A stretch of DNA of 64,000 nucleotides. Source: Nocardiopsis sp. JB363 (GTDB lineage: Bacteria > Actinomycetota > Actinomycetes > Streptosporangiales > Streptosporangiaceae). Shown here piece by piece: positions 35,558 to 43,818 of the stretch. The translations under genes and the position numbers were made by a program. The stretch covers positions 62,001 through 126,000 of the forward strand of contig NZ_FRFF01000133.1 in the NCBI RefSeq assembly GCF_900143625.1. Reading direction: 5' to 3'. Numbering within the stretch: position 1 is the stretch's first letter; every line of letters starts with the position of its first letter. The notes under the pieces are model-generated. The model saw only the letters and a program-made list of their open reading frames with translations. It did no database searches and was not told the DNA's origin.

Positions 35558-36087
35558 CCATAACGCGTCCCATGCTCCTGATGTCTGATTTCACCGAACC
35601 CCTTGCGCCATCGGGGATGCGGATCCCTCGCCGAGCCGAAAAATATACGGGACACCCGACCTCGGGGAATCACCGAAAGGATCAGCGTCATCACACACGG
35701 TCACCGACAGGTGTCCGTCGGGTGAACGGAAGGTTCTCCCGGGGTGTCCTCACCGCGCGACCCGCTCTCGGATGTTCCTCCTTCTCGGAGGTTCACGCGT
35801 CATCACACGACGAGGGCCCCTCCCGAGGTCCACGCGGGTCACCTCGACCGGCTGGAGTGGTCGGATCGAAAGGACAGGGGACTCTTCGCTCCGAGGGCAA
35901 GGGATGACCTGCGCGAACCTCGGGGAGCGGGCACCTCCGTGCGCGGCCGCGTGATCGTGCCCGAGGCCGGCCGGTTTGTCACACCCTGACAAAGGGTGTG
36001 GTGCGCGGCGCACATACCCCTTGCCGTTGGACCCGGGCCGGTGCACAGTCTTCACCACCACGTACCAGGACCAGCGAGGAGTCACCC
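35558..36087. other. Intergenic region before FAD dehydrogenase
   Basis: Together with the operators this leaves a 600-bp non-coding stretch between the divergent GntR and FAD-dehydrogenase genes. No gene is supported; open frames have no codon bias or ribosome binding site. It holds the hairpin at 35980-36000. Confidence 0.5.
35980..36000. promoter_or_regulatory. Inverted repeat upstream of FAD dehydrogenase
   Basis: CACACCCT, GACAA, AGGGTGTG: a perfect 8-bp stem with a 5-nt centre, 87 bp before the ATG. Could be an operator or a leader hairpin. Confidence 0.45.
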
Positions 36088-37746
36088 ATGAGCACCGACC
36101 AGACCGACGCGATCGTCGTCGGGGCAGGGCTGGCCGGACTGGCCGCGGCCGCCGAGCTGGCCGATGCGGGCAAGCGGGTGATCCTGCTGGACCAGGAGCC
36201 CGAACAGTCCCTGGGCGGTCAGGCGTTCTGGTCCTTCGGCGGGCTGTTCTTCGTGGACTCCCCCGAACAGCGCCGCATGGGCGTCAAGGACTCCAAGGAG
36301 CTCGCGCTCCAGGACTGGATGGGCACCGCCGACTTCGACCGGCCCGAGGACGCCTGGCCGCGCAAGTGGGCCGAGGCCTACGTCGACTTCGCCGCCGGGG
36401 AGAAGTACTCGTGGCTGCGTCAACAGGGCCTGAAGATCTTCCCGGTGGTGGGCTGGGCCGAGCGCGGCGGGTACCTGGCCAACGGGCACGGCAACTCGGT
36501 GCCCCGCTTCCACATCACCTGGGGCACCGGCCCCGGCGTGGTCGCCCCCTTCGAACGCCGGGTGCGCGCCGCCGTCGAGAAGGGACTGGTGGAGCTGCGG
36601 TTCCGCCACCGGGTGGACGAACTGGTCGTGACCAACGGGACGGTCACCGGGGTCCGCGGCACGGTGCTGGCCCCCAGCGACGTCGAGCGGGGGCGGGCCA
36701 GCAGCCGGGACGCCGTGGGCGAGTTCGAGGTGGGCGCCCAGGCGATCGTCGTCACCGCCGGCGGGATCGGCGCCAACCACGACCTGGTCCGCCAGAACTG
36801 GCCCGAGCGGCTGGGCAAGGCCCCCGAGCACATGCTCTCGGGTGTGCCCGCCCACGTGGACGGGCGAATGCTCGGCATCACCGAGCAGGCCGGCGGCGAG
36901 ATCATCAACCGCGACCGGATGTGGCACTACACCGAGGGCATCCAGAATTGGGACCCGATCTGGGACAGGCACGGCATCCGCATCCTGCCCGGCCCGTCGT
37001 CGCTGTGGCTGGACGCGACCGGCAAGCGACTGCCCGTGCCCTACCTCCCCGGGTTCGACACCCTGGGGACCCTGGACCACATCATGAAGAGCGGCCACGA
37101 GTACACGTGGTTCGTGCTCTCCCAGAAGATCATCGAGAAGGAGTTCGGCCTGTCGGGTTCGGAGCAGAACCCCGACCTGACCGGCAAGGACCTCAAACTG
37201 GTGTTGCAGCGGGTCCTGCCGGGAGCCCCGGGCCCGGTCGAGGCGTTCAAGCAGCACGGTGCCGATTTCGTGGTCGCCGACAAGCTTCCCGAGCTGATCC
37301 GCAAGATGAAGGCGGTCACCGGTGACGAGGTGCTCGACGCCGACACGGTGACGCGCGAGGTGGTGGCCCGCGACCGCGAGATGGTCAACACCTTCACCAA
37401 GGACCTCCAGGTCATGGCGATCCACAGTGCCCGTAACTACCGGGGCGACAAGCTCGCCCGGGTGGCGACCCCGCATCAGATCCTGGACCCGAAGGCGGGC
37501 CCGCTCATCGCGGTCCGGCTGCACATCCTCACCCGCAAGACCCTGGGCGGTCTGCACACCGACCTGGACGCCCGTGTGCTGCGCGCCGACGGCACCCCGC
37601 TGCCGGGGGTGTACGCGGCCGGTGAGGTCGCCGGGTTCGGCGGCGGTGGCGTGCACGGATACCGGTCCTTGGAGGGCACCTTCCTGGGCGGCTGCATCTT
37701 CTCCGGCCGCACGGCGGGAAGGGCCGCCGCGGCGGCGCTCGGCTAG
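36088..37746 (+). CDS. FAD-binding dehydrogenase (fumarate reductase/KstD flavoprotein family)
   Basis: A 552-residue flavoprotein. The N-terminal dinucleotide motif is GAGLAGLAAAAELADAG (12-28). The C-terminal FAD motif is GVYAAGEVAGFGGGGVHGYRSLEGTFLGGCIFSGR. Between them lies the fumarate-reductase-like capping region. Members are annotated as FAD-binding dehydrogenases related to 3-ketosteroid dehydrogenases; the substrate is not known. The ATG at 36088 has GAGGAG upstream; a longer frame exists but runs through the hairpin. It is divergent from the GntR-controlled operon and followed by a classical terminator, so it is a single-gene transcript and may belong to the same pathway only by proximity. 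Confidence 0.85.
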   Translation: MSTDQTDAIVVGAGLAGLAAAAELADAGKRVILLDQEPEQSLGGQAFWSFGGLFFVDSPEQRRMGVKDSKELALQDWMGTADFDRPEDAWPRKWAEAYVDFAAGEKYSWLRQQGLKIFPVVGWAERGGYLANGHGNSVPRFHITWGTGPGVVAPFERRVRAAVEKGLVELRFRHRVDELVVTNGTVTGVRGTVLAPSDVERGRASSRDAVGEFEVGAQAIVVTAGGIGANHDLVRQNWPERLGKAPEHMLSGVPAHVDGRMLGITEQAGGEIINRDRMWHYTEGIQNWDPIWDRHGIRILPGPSSLWLDATGKRLPVPYLPGFDTLGTLDHIMKSGHEYTWFVLSQKIIEKEFGLSGSEQNPDLTGKDLKLVLQRVLPGAPGPVEAFKQHGADFVVADKLPELIRKMKAVTGDEVLDADTVTREVVARDREMVNTFTKDLQVMAIHSARNYRGDKLARVATPHQILDPKAGPLIAVRLHILTRKTLGGLHTDLDARVLRADGTPLPGVYAAGEVAGFGGGGVHGYRSLEGTFLGGCIFSGRTAGRAAAAALG

Positions 37747-37756
37747 GCACGACGCG

Positions 37757-37802
37757 GAAGGGGGTGGGGCCGGCCGGTGTCGGTCCCACCCCCTTCTTTT
37801 TT
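37757..37802 (+). terminator. Rho-independent terminator after FAD dehydrogenase
   Basis: GAAGGGGGTGGG at 37757-37768 pairs with its complement at 37785-37796, the stem extending inward to 16 bp with one G-T pair. It is followed at once by six T residues (37797-37802). The clearest T-tract terminator in the first half of the window. Confidence 0.9.
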
Positions 37803-37921
37803 GGTCGACACCAGGAGCCGAATGATGTGGGTTCTTATTCGCGAATTTCGCCATTTCCACCTCACGCTCCCCAGAACTCCGCAACGCTGGTCTCCATGCG
37901 AATGAGGAGGCGACGACTGTC

Positions 37922-38572
37922 ATGACCACCGACAAGACGGACCCGGGACCGGCACCGCTCACCGTGGAGGATATGCGGAAGATTCCGGACGACGGGCGGC
38001 GCTACGAGCTGGTCGACGGGAGGCTTGACGTGTCCCCCGCCCCCGTCAGCTTCCACACACTGGCCACCGCACGTCTCACCGCCCACCTCAGCAACTGCGC
38101 CCCGTCTGGGCTCCTGATCATGGACGGTCCAGGGGTGATTCTCAATGCGGAACGTACGCGCTACCGAGTCCCGGACTTGGCCGTGATTCGTAGCGAGGAT
38201 TTCCAGATGCCCTACACGACCACACCTCCGCTGCTGGCGGTGGAGGTGGTCTCACCCGAGAGCGTGTTCCGGGACCACCACACGAAACGGCAGGAGTACG
38301 CCACCTTCGGCATTCCTTCGTACTGGGTCCTCACTCCCGATCCCGACAAGCCGAGCATCATCGAATTCCGGTTGAAGGACGGTGAGTACACGGAGGTGGC
38401 CCCGGTGTTCGGTGAGGACGTCCTGGAGACCGAACTGCCCTTCCCGGTACGGGTCGTACCGCAGTGGCTCCTGCGCTTGGACGGTGACTGGCGTCGGCAC
38501 ATCGGTGGGCCGAAGGAGGCGGAGGATGCGAAGACGGCGCAGGAAACGGAGAAGCCGGAGAGCGGCGCGTAG
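37922..38572 (+). CDS. Uma2 family endonuclease-like protein
   Basis: A 216-residue PD-(D/E)XK-fold protein of the Uma2/DUF820 family. RRYELVDGRL (26-35), VPDLAVI with Asp85, VEVVSPES with Glu108, and Lys122 in KRQEY are the putative catalytic residues, all present. The C-terminal 40 residues are charged and low-complexity. Uma2 genes occur in many copies in actinomycetes and cyanobacteria, and their biological role is unsettled; nuclease activity is predicted from the fold. GAGGAG precedes the ATG at 37922. It is a lone gene bounded by two terminators. Confidence 0.85.
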   Translation: MTTDKTDPGPAPLTVEDMRKIPDDGRRYELVDGRLDVSPAPVSFHTLATARLTAHLSNCAPSGLLIMDGPGVILNAERTRYRVPDLAVIRSEDFQMPYTTTPPLLAVEVVSPESVFRDHHTKRQEYATFGIPSYWVLTPDPDKPSIIEFRLKDGEYTEVAPVFGEDVLETELPFPVRVVPQWLLRLDGDWRRHIGGPKEAEDAKTAQETEKPESGA

Positions 38573-38590
38573 CCCTCACCATGACGGCAC

Positions 38591-38623
38591 GGAGCCGGGT
38601 GTCCCCCTCGGGCACCCGGCTCC
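38591..38623. terminator. Bidirectional terminator between Uma2 and RHH genes
   Basis: GGAGCCGGGTG at 38591-38601 pairs perfectly with CACCCGGCTCC at 38613-38623, 11 bp with an 11-nt loop. It lies between convergent genes. Confidence 0.75.
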
Positions 38624-38624
38624 G

Positions 38625-38873
38625 TCATGTCCGCTCCGGTCCCTCCTCCGCACCTGTTTCGGGTTCATCGGAGGCGGCCTCGGGCTTTCGTGGTCTGCCA
38701 CGACGCGGAATGTCCCGCACCTCTTTGGGCATCCGGCCCGCGTCGTCCAACGCGCGGCGTAGCAGGAACTCGATCTGGGCGTTGGTGCTGCGCAACTCGT
38801 GACCGGCCCAGCGCGCGAGCGCGTCGTGGACGGCGGGGTCGAGCCGCAGCAGCACCTTCTTGCGCTCGGACAA
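38625..38873 (-). CDS. Small ribbon-helix-helix DNA-binding protein
   Basis: An 82-residue protein. Residues 1-45 ([19 protein letters not shown], then [20 protein letters not shown]) have the strand-helix-helix pattern of Arc/MetJ-type repressors. The C-terminal half ([10 protein letters not shown]) is basic, then acidic and probably disordered. The start is TTG at 38873 with GAGGTG just upstream. It follows the SPFH gene by 16 bp on the same strand. Homologues annotated as antitoxin-like exist, but no toxin gene is adjacent; it may regulate the divergent SPFH/PH-domain promoter. Confidence 0.78.
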   Translation of the reverse strand: MSERKKVLLRLDPAVHDALARWAGHELRSTNAQIEFLLRRALDDAGRMPKEVRDIPRRGRPRKPEAASDEPETGAEEGPERT

Positions 38874-38889
38874 GGCACCTCACCCGGAT

Positions 38890-39798
38890 CTACTGGTACA
38901 GGGTCCCGGCGTTGACGATGGGGCTGGCGGGGCGGTCGGAGCACAGCACCACGAGCAGGTTGCTGACCATGGCGGCCTTGCGCTCCTCGTCCAGGTCCAC
39001 CACGTTCTCGTCGGCCAGACGTTCCAAGGCGCGGTCCACGAGGCTGACGGCGCCCTCGACGATCTCGGCGCGGGCGGCGATCATCGCGCCGGCCTGCTGG
39101 CGCTGGAGCATGGCCTGGGCGATCTCGGGCGCGTAGGCCAGGTGGGTGAACCGGGACTCGACGATCTTCACGCCCGCGGCGTCGACGCGTTCGGCGACCT
39201 CCTTGGACATCTGTTCGGTGATGGCGTCGGCGCTGTCGCGCAGGGACGTGCCGTCGCCCTCTCCGTAGGAGTCGTAGGGGTACTTGCCGGCGATGTGGCG
39301 CACGGCGGCCTCGGTCTGGGTGGAGACGAACTGGATGAAGTCGTCCACCTCGAAGGAGGCGCGGGCGGTGTCCTCCACCTGCCAGACCACGACGGCGGCG
39401 ATCTCGATGGGGCTGCCGGAGGCGTCGTTGACCTTCATGACGGAGGTCTCGTGGTTGCGGATCCGGGTGGAGATCGCGTTGCGCACGGTGAGCGGGTTGA
39501 CCCAGCGCAGACCGTCGGTGCGGATGGTGCCGACGTAGCGGCCGAAGAACTGCACGACCTGGGCCTCGTTGGGGGCGACCATGGTCAGCCCGAAGGACAG
39601 GACCGCGCCGACCAGTGCCAGGACCACGCCGACCGCGATGAGGAACGTGGGCAGGTCGAGCAGTGGCAGCAGGGCGATACCGACACCGCCCAGCAGGAGG
39701 ACCATCGCGACCACGAACATGGGGATCCCGCCGTACCCGAAGGCGGCGCGTTCACGGTACTGAGGCGCCGGTCTGGTGACGCCGGGGGTCTCGCTCAT
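38890..39798 (-). CDS. SPFH/Band 7 membrane protein
   Basis: A 302-residue stomatin/prohibitin-type protein. Two adjacent hydrophobic segments (about 18-42 and 46-68) anchor it. The SPFH domain follows ([32 protein letters not shown] and on to about 210), then a helical, Ala/Glu-rich C-terminal coil that ends with a hydrophobic [11 protein letters not shown]. Such proteins form membrane scaffolds and affect protease or stress functions. The start is ATG 39798 with GGAAGGA upstream; 11 further codons upstream are open but lie in the promoter. It forms an operon with the RHH gene and diverges from two PH-domain membrane-protein genes. Confidence 0.87.
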   Translation of the reverse strand: MSETPGVTRPAPQYRERAAFGYGGIPMFVVAMVLLLGGVGIALLPLLDLPTFLIAVGVVLALVGAVLSFGLTMVAPNEAQVVQFFGRYVGTIRTDGLRWVNPLTVRNAISTRIRNHETSVMKVNDASGSPIEIAAVVVWQVEDTARASFEVDDFIQFVSTQTEAAVRHIAGKYPYDSYGEGDGTSLRDSADAITEQMSKEVAERVDAAGVKIVESRFTHLAYAPEIAQAMLQRQQAGAMIAARAEIVEGAVSLVDRALERLADENVVDLDEERKAAMVSNLLVVLCSDRPASPIVNAGTLYQ

Positions 39799-39837
39799 CT
39801 CGGTTCCTTCCTTAGGTGATGACTTGATCATAGCATT

Positions 39838-39847
39838 GTGATATCAC
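39838..39847. promoter_or_regulatory. GTGATATCAC palindrome in AT-rich divergent promoter
   Basis: A perfect 10-bp palindrome in a strikingly AT-rich stretch (39815-39860). On the minus strand TATGAT at 39827-39832 can serve as -10 for the SPFH gene, and the palindrome overlaps the region between its -35 and -10. A regulator binding here could control both directions. Confidence 0.55.
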
Positions 39848-39901
39848 TTTTAATAACAAGCCCGCCCCGGCGGCCCCCTACCGAGAGGAAACGTCGACGC
39901 C

Positions 39902-40399
39902 ATGAGCAACGACGCTCTGCGCCTGCGACCGCCCAACCATCGCGTGGACCGTCGCGCGGTGGGTTGGTGGACGACACAGGCCCTGTCCGTGACGGTCGTC
40001 CTCACCGTCATCCCCGTCGTGCCCGCGCTGATCTGGGAACCGGTGCGGTTCTGGTTCCTCGTCGCGGCCGGGGTCCTGGGCGGAATCGGGTTGCTGATCA
40101 CCGCGGTGATGCCGCGGTGGCGCTACCGCGTGCACCGTTGGGAGATCACCGACACCGCCGTGTACACCTCCAGCGGCTGGCTGTGGCAGGAGTGGCGGGT
40201 CGCGCCGATGTCGCGGATCCAGACCGTGGACACCGCGCGCGGACCACTACAGAGAGCCTTCGGTCTGGCCAGCGTGACCGTGACGACGGCCTCCGCGGCC
40301 GGACCCATCGAGATCAGCGGACTCGACCACGAGCTCGCCACCGAGGTGGCCGACCAACTCACCGACAGCACCGAAGCGGTTCCGGGGGACGCGACATGA
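39902..40399 (+). CDS. Bacterial PH-domain membrane protein (YdbS-like)
   Basis: A 165-residue protein with two N-terminal hydrophobic segments (about 25-75) followed by a bPH_2 (DUF304) domain (about 80-155; YRVHRWEITDTAVYTSSGWLW and SRIQTVDTARGPLQRAFGLASVTVTTAS). It corresponds to B. subtilis YdbS, which works with YdbT and affects sensitivity to certain antimicrobial peptides. It overlaps the next gene by ATGA, so the two are translated together. Function in actinomycetes is not established. Confidence 0.85.
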   Translation: MSNDALRLRPPNHRVDRRAVGWWTTQALSVTVVLTVIPVVPALIWEPVRFWFLVAAGVLGGIGLLITAVMPRWRYRVHRWEITDTAVYTSSGWLWQEWRVAPMSRIQTVDTARGPLQRAFGLASVTVTTASAAGPIEISGLDHELATEVADQLTDSTEAVPGDAT

Positions 40400-42198
40400 C
40401 CTCCCACGACGATCACCGACCCGAAGAGCTCCCGACGAACACACCTCACCCCGAGACGGACCCGACCACGGCGGAACCGACCGCACCCGAACAGGACGTC
40501 CCCACCGGGGCCGACGAAGCGGGCGACGACTGGCTGGGGCTGAGTTCCCTGTCGGTGTGGGCCAACACGGCGATCGTGGCGCTGTTCATGGTCCCCTCCG
40601 CCATCGTCGCCACCGTCGTCCTGGTCGTGGTCGACCAGCCCCTGTGGGCGCTGCTGCCCCTGCCGGCCACCGGCGCGTTCATCGCCCTGATGACCTACCT
40701 GGACATGCTGCGGCTGCGCGCGGTGCGCTACCGGGTCACCGCCGACCGCATGGAGATGCGTTCGGGCATCATCGCCAAGGCCTACCGTTCCATCCCGCGT
40801 GAACGTGTGCGCAGCGTGGACGTGGCCGCACCGATCTACGTGCGGGTCTTCGGCCTGTGCACGGTGACCGTGGGCACCGGTGAGAAGGTCGGCGCCGGCG
40901 CCGACCAGCTGAAGCTGGAGTTCGTCACCGCCGAACAGGGTGAGCGGCTGCGCCGTGAGCTGCTGCGGCGGTCCGGGACCGCCGGCGTTTCCGAGACCTC
41001 CGCCGAAGGGGAGGACGGGTCGGTCGACGAGGACGGTGTCGAGCTGGCCCGGTTGAACCCGCGCTGGTTCGCCTACGCGCCCGCCACCACCGCCACCTTC
41101 GGCATCGGGCTCGGTGTCATCGCCGCCCTCGTCGGCGCCAACGCCCAATCGGGCGGGCACGGATGGCAGTGGATCTCCGACCGGGCGGGGCTGCCCGGCG
41201 GGCAGCAGATGGCCGACTTCGTGATGTCGCAGCTACTGCTCGTGGTGCCCCTGTTCCTGTTGGGTCTTCTGCTGTCCGGTGTGGTCATCCTGCTGTTGGC
41301 CGCGTTGGAGACCTGGTGGGACTACCGCCTCACCCGTGAGTCCGATGGCACGGTGCGGTTGCGCCGAGGCCTGCTGACCAGCGTGTCCCTTTCGGTGGAG
41401 GGCCGCCGTCTCAACGGTGTGGTCCTGCACGAGCCGTTCGTGCTGCGTTCGGTGCGCGGGGCGAGCATCCAGGCGGTCGCGACCGGGTTGGAGGGCGGCG
41501 ACGACAAGAAGACCAGCGCCAAGAGCCGGCTGTCCCCGGCCATGCCGCGCTCCCGGGCGCGCACTCTGGGCGCGGCGTTGATGCGCCAGGAGCGGTCCCC
41601 ACTGGACGTTCCGTTGGCCGCGCACCCGCGGGCCGCGTTGCGCCGCCGGTTCACCCGGGCGACCTTCGTGACCCTGGCGGGGGTGGCGCTGGCCGGCGGA
41701 CTGGCGTGGCTGCACATGGTCGCCACCGAGAGTTGGTGGGAGGTGGCCCGCACGATCGAGGAGAACGTCATCCCGATCCCGCTGGTCGTCGAGAGCGTGG
41801 AGGCCACCCCCGGGTGGGGCTGGTTCGCGCTCGCCATCGTGCTGGGCGTGCTGGCGTTCTGGTACGCGGTGGGCTCCTACCGAGGGCTCGGGCACGGCCT
41901 GCACCCGAAGTACCTGGTGCTGCGCAAGGGCATGGGGGTGCGGGACACGGTCACCCTGGAGCGGTCGGCGGTGATCGGCTGGCGGATCACCCGCTCGCCC
42001 TTCCAGCGCAGGTTGGGGCTGGCGGACGTGTCGGCGACCACGGCCGCCGGCGCCGGAATGTACTCCGCCTTGGACGTGGGTCTGGGCCAGGGTCTGGCCT
42101 GGGCGGACGAGGCGGTCCCGGAACTGCTCGCACCCTTCCTGGAACGCCCCGAGGGCGCCGAGGCGACCGAGGGCTCACGTCCCGCACCACTCCCCTGA
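40396..42198 (+). CDS. Bacterial PH-domain membrane protein (YdbT-like)
   Basis: A 600-residue partner of the preceding protein. A 45-residue acidic, Pro/Thr-rich N-terminus is followed by paired membrane segments and three bPH_2 domains (about 95-190, 305-420, 515-585). Each has the signature turn: RSIPRERVRSVDVAAP, then GLLTSVSLSVEGRRLNGVVLHEP, then ERSAVIGWRITRSPFQRRLG. The ATG at 40396 overlaps the upstream stop. Its location beside SPFH suggests a common membrane-organisation or envelope-stress role; this is inference. Confidence 0.85.
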   Translation: MTSHDDHRPEELPTNTPHPETDPTTAEPTAPEQDVPTGADEAGDDWLGLSSLSVWANTAIVALFMVPSAIVATVVLVVVDQPLWALLPLPATGAFIALMTYLDMLRLRAVRYRVTADRMEMRSGIIAKAYRSIPRERVRSVDVAAPIYVRVFGLCTVTVGTGEKVGAGADQLKLEFVTAEQGERLRRELLRRSGTAGVSETSAEGEDGSVDEDGVELARLNPRWFAYAPATTATFGIGLGVIAALVGANAQSGGHGWQWISDRAGLPGGQQMADFVMSQLLLVVPLFLLGLLLSGVVILLLAALETWWDYRLTRESDGTVRLRRGLLTSVSLSVEGRRLNGVVLHEPFVLRSVRGASIQAVATGLEGGDDKKTSAKSRLSPAMPRSRARTLGAALMRQERSPLDVPLAAHPRAALRRRFTRATFVTLAGVALAGGLAWLHMVATESWWEVARTIEENVIPIPLVVESVEATPGWGWFALAIVLGVLAFWYAVGSYRGLGHGLHPKYLVLRKGMGVRDTVTLERSAVIGWRITRSPFQRRLGLADVSATTAAGAGMYSALDVGLGQGLAWADEAVPELLAPFLERPEGAEATEGSRPAPLP

Positions 42199-42261
42199 CG
42201 GGGTGAGGCGCCTCGCCCGACGGAGCCGAGTGCATGGACCGGCAGGTGAGGCCCTGAGCCG

Positions 42262-42286
42262 GGCGCCCGACTTCCCCACGGGCGCC
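42262..42286. terminator. Hairpin between convergent PH-domain and STAS genes
   Basis: GGCGCCCG at 42262-42269 pairs with CGGGCGCC at 42279-42286 around a 9-nt loop. No T-tract. Confidence 0.55.
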
Positions 42287-42348
42287 GGGCACGGGGCCGT
42301 TTCGTCTTCGCGCGCCCCCGGTGGCCACGAGCCGCCGGGGCGAAGCCG

Positions 42349-42762
42349 TCAGGAAACGGGGTTGTCCTTGAAGGGCGGGCCGTCCGCGCACAGTCCGCTG
42401 GTGTGGGTCAGCGCCATCTCCACGATGGGATAGATGTCGAACAGGCGCCGCATGCCCAGAGCTTCGAGGACCCGTTCGGCGATGGACGCCGGTTCGGCCA
42501 GGACCATGTGTCTGCCCCGCTCCTTGAGAGCACGATGGACGGCGACCAGGGCGCGCACGCCGCTGGCGTCGAAGAACCCGAGCCCGGACATGTCCACGAC
42601 CAGGCAGTCGCACCGGGAGGTCTCGACCGCCCCGAGGAGACGTTCACGTAGGCGGTCGGCGGTGGCCAGGTCCACTTCCCCGTGGACGCGCACCACCGTC
42701 ACCCCCGTACAGGAGATATGTTCCCGGGCCGAGAACGGTACATCCTTCGCCACTCGGGCCAC
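42349..42762 (-). CDS. STAS-domain anti-sigma factor antagonist
   Basis: A 137-residue STAS protein. VTVVRVHGEVDLATADRLRERL, CDCLVVDMSGLGFFDASGVRAL and a final amphipathic helix are present. Ser67 in DASG is the expected phosphorylation site for an anti-sigma-factor kinase; the unphosphorylated form would bind that kinase and free a sigma factor. No anti-sigma or sigma gene is adjacent, so it is an orphan member of the network. The first GTG is at 42762; a GTG three codons later (42753) has a better-placed GAGGTGG, so the protein may be three residues shorter. Confidence 0.88.
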   Translation of the reverse strand: MARVAKDVPFSAREHISCTGVTVVRVHGEVDLATADRLRERLLGAVETSRCDCLVVDMSGLGFFDASGVRALVAVHRALKERGRHMVLAEPASIAERVLEALGMRRLFDIYPIVEMALTHTSGLCADGPPFKDNPVS

Positions 42763-43162
42763 CTCTCACCGGACGTAACCTTTCCACTACGCAACCGCGT
42801 ACGAGATCGTAACCTCTCCAGAGAGGTCGTGGGAGGCTTTTGATGAGAAAAACCCCCGAAATCTCGCTGATGTGGCTCTGCGGGCAGTTCGGTCTCACCT
42901 CACCGCACGTTCACCCGCCCCTGGGGTCCGGGCCACGCTCCACAGAGCCCACACAGATCTCTCTCGGACACTCCCGAAGTCGGACCCGCGCCGTGCTTTC
43001 CTAGCGCCCGTGCGGTAGAAGCGGTACTTGGACGCCCGTGTGAGGGCCGGTCCTCCCGCTACCCTCGGGGAGCGGGAGGATGGCCGCATCGAGGGACACG
43101 AACAGAGCGAAGGGAGGGAGCGGCCCATCGACCGCCCCGAGCGGGCGACGGCCGCGTACCCC
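42763..43162. other. Intergenic region with one candidate small ORF
   Basis: About 400 bp between the divergent STAS and DUF4916 genes. It contains the weak small ORF at 42843-43004 and no other recognised feature apart from the promoters it must hold. Confidence 0.45.
42843..43004 (+). CDS. Candidate 53-residue ORF (weak)
   Basis: ATG at 42843 is preceded by GGGAGG at proper spacing and reads 53 codons to TAG 43002-43004 (begins MRKTPEISLMW). The start region looks genuine, but the rest shows no clear codon bias and no family is recognised. It could be a small protein or chance. Confidence 0.25.
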   Translation: MRKTPEISLMWLCGQFGLTSPHVHPPLGSGPRSTEPTQISLGHSRSRTRAVLS

Positions 43163-43699
43163 ATGACCGAAACCGCTGACACCCAACCCGGCTGGTTCTC
43201 CTCCGAGGAGTTGGAGAGTGTCCGTGGCCGCATGCCCGTGCTCTACGTCCAAGCCGTGCCCGTTCGCGTCGACGAGAGCGGTGCCGTGACACACGTGGGC
43301 CTGCTCATGAGGGCGGGCTCCGACGGCAGCTTCAACCGGTCGGTGGTCTCGGGCCGGGTGCTGTACCACGAACGGGTGCGCGACGCGCTCCTGCGCCACC
43401 TGGAGAAGGACCTGGGACCGGTGGCCCTGCCACGCATCCCCAGTTCCCCGCAGCCGTTCACGGTCGCCGAGTACTTCCCCACCCCCGGGATCACCCCGTT
43501 CCACGACACCCGTCAGCACGCGGTGGCCATGGCCTACATCGTGCCGGTGAGCGGTGACTGCCAGCCCCGCCAGGACGCCCTGGACCTGGTGTGGTTCACC
43601 CCGGACGAGGCCACCGGCCCGGAGGTGCGGGAGGAGATGCAGGGCGGCCAGGGTGTCCTGGTGCGCCAGGCCCTGGCCTTCGTCGGGCACGCCCCCTGA
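43163..43699 (+). CDS. DUF4916 (Nudix-fold related) protein
   Basis: A 178-residue protein of the DUF4916 family, related to Nudix hydrolases but without a canonical Nudix box. Conserved features include WFSSEELESVRGRMPVLYVQA at the N-terminus, SGRVLYHERVRDALLRHLEKDLGP (about 63-86) and LVWFTPDEA near 143. The ATG at 43163 is chosen by similarity of the N-terminus; no good ribosome binding site is seen, and the frame is open 45 codons upstream. Function unknown; a hydrolytic activity is only suggested by the fold. Confidence 0.72.
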   Translation: MTETADTQPGWFSSEELESVRGRMPVLYVQAVPVRVDESGAVTHVGLLMRAGSDGSFNRSVVSGRVLYHERVRDALLRHLEKDLGPVALPRIPSSPQPFTVAEYFPTPGITPFHDTRQHAVAMAYIVPVSGDCQPRQDALDLVWFTPDEATGPEVREEMQGGQGVLVRQALAFVGHAP

Positions 43700-43818
43700 C
43701 CCTTCGCGGGGCCGCCGACGCCCGCCGACGCCCGGCGGCCCCGCGAAGCCGATCGAACCGCCGCCGGCCCCTACGCTCCCGAAGGCGCACCCGGCACATC
43801 ACGAGAAGGACGACGCGG

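Noticed and set aside
38625-38873. Toxin-antitoxin pair with the RHH protein as antitoxin
   Set aside because: The only same-strand neighbour is the SPFH gene; no toxin-sized partner is adjacent, and Uma2 is convergent behind a terminator.
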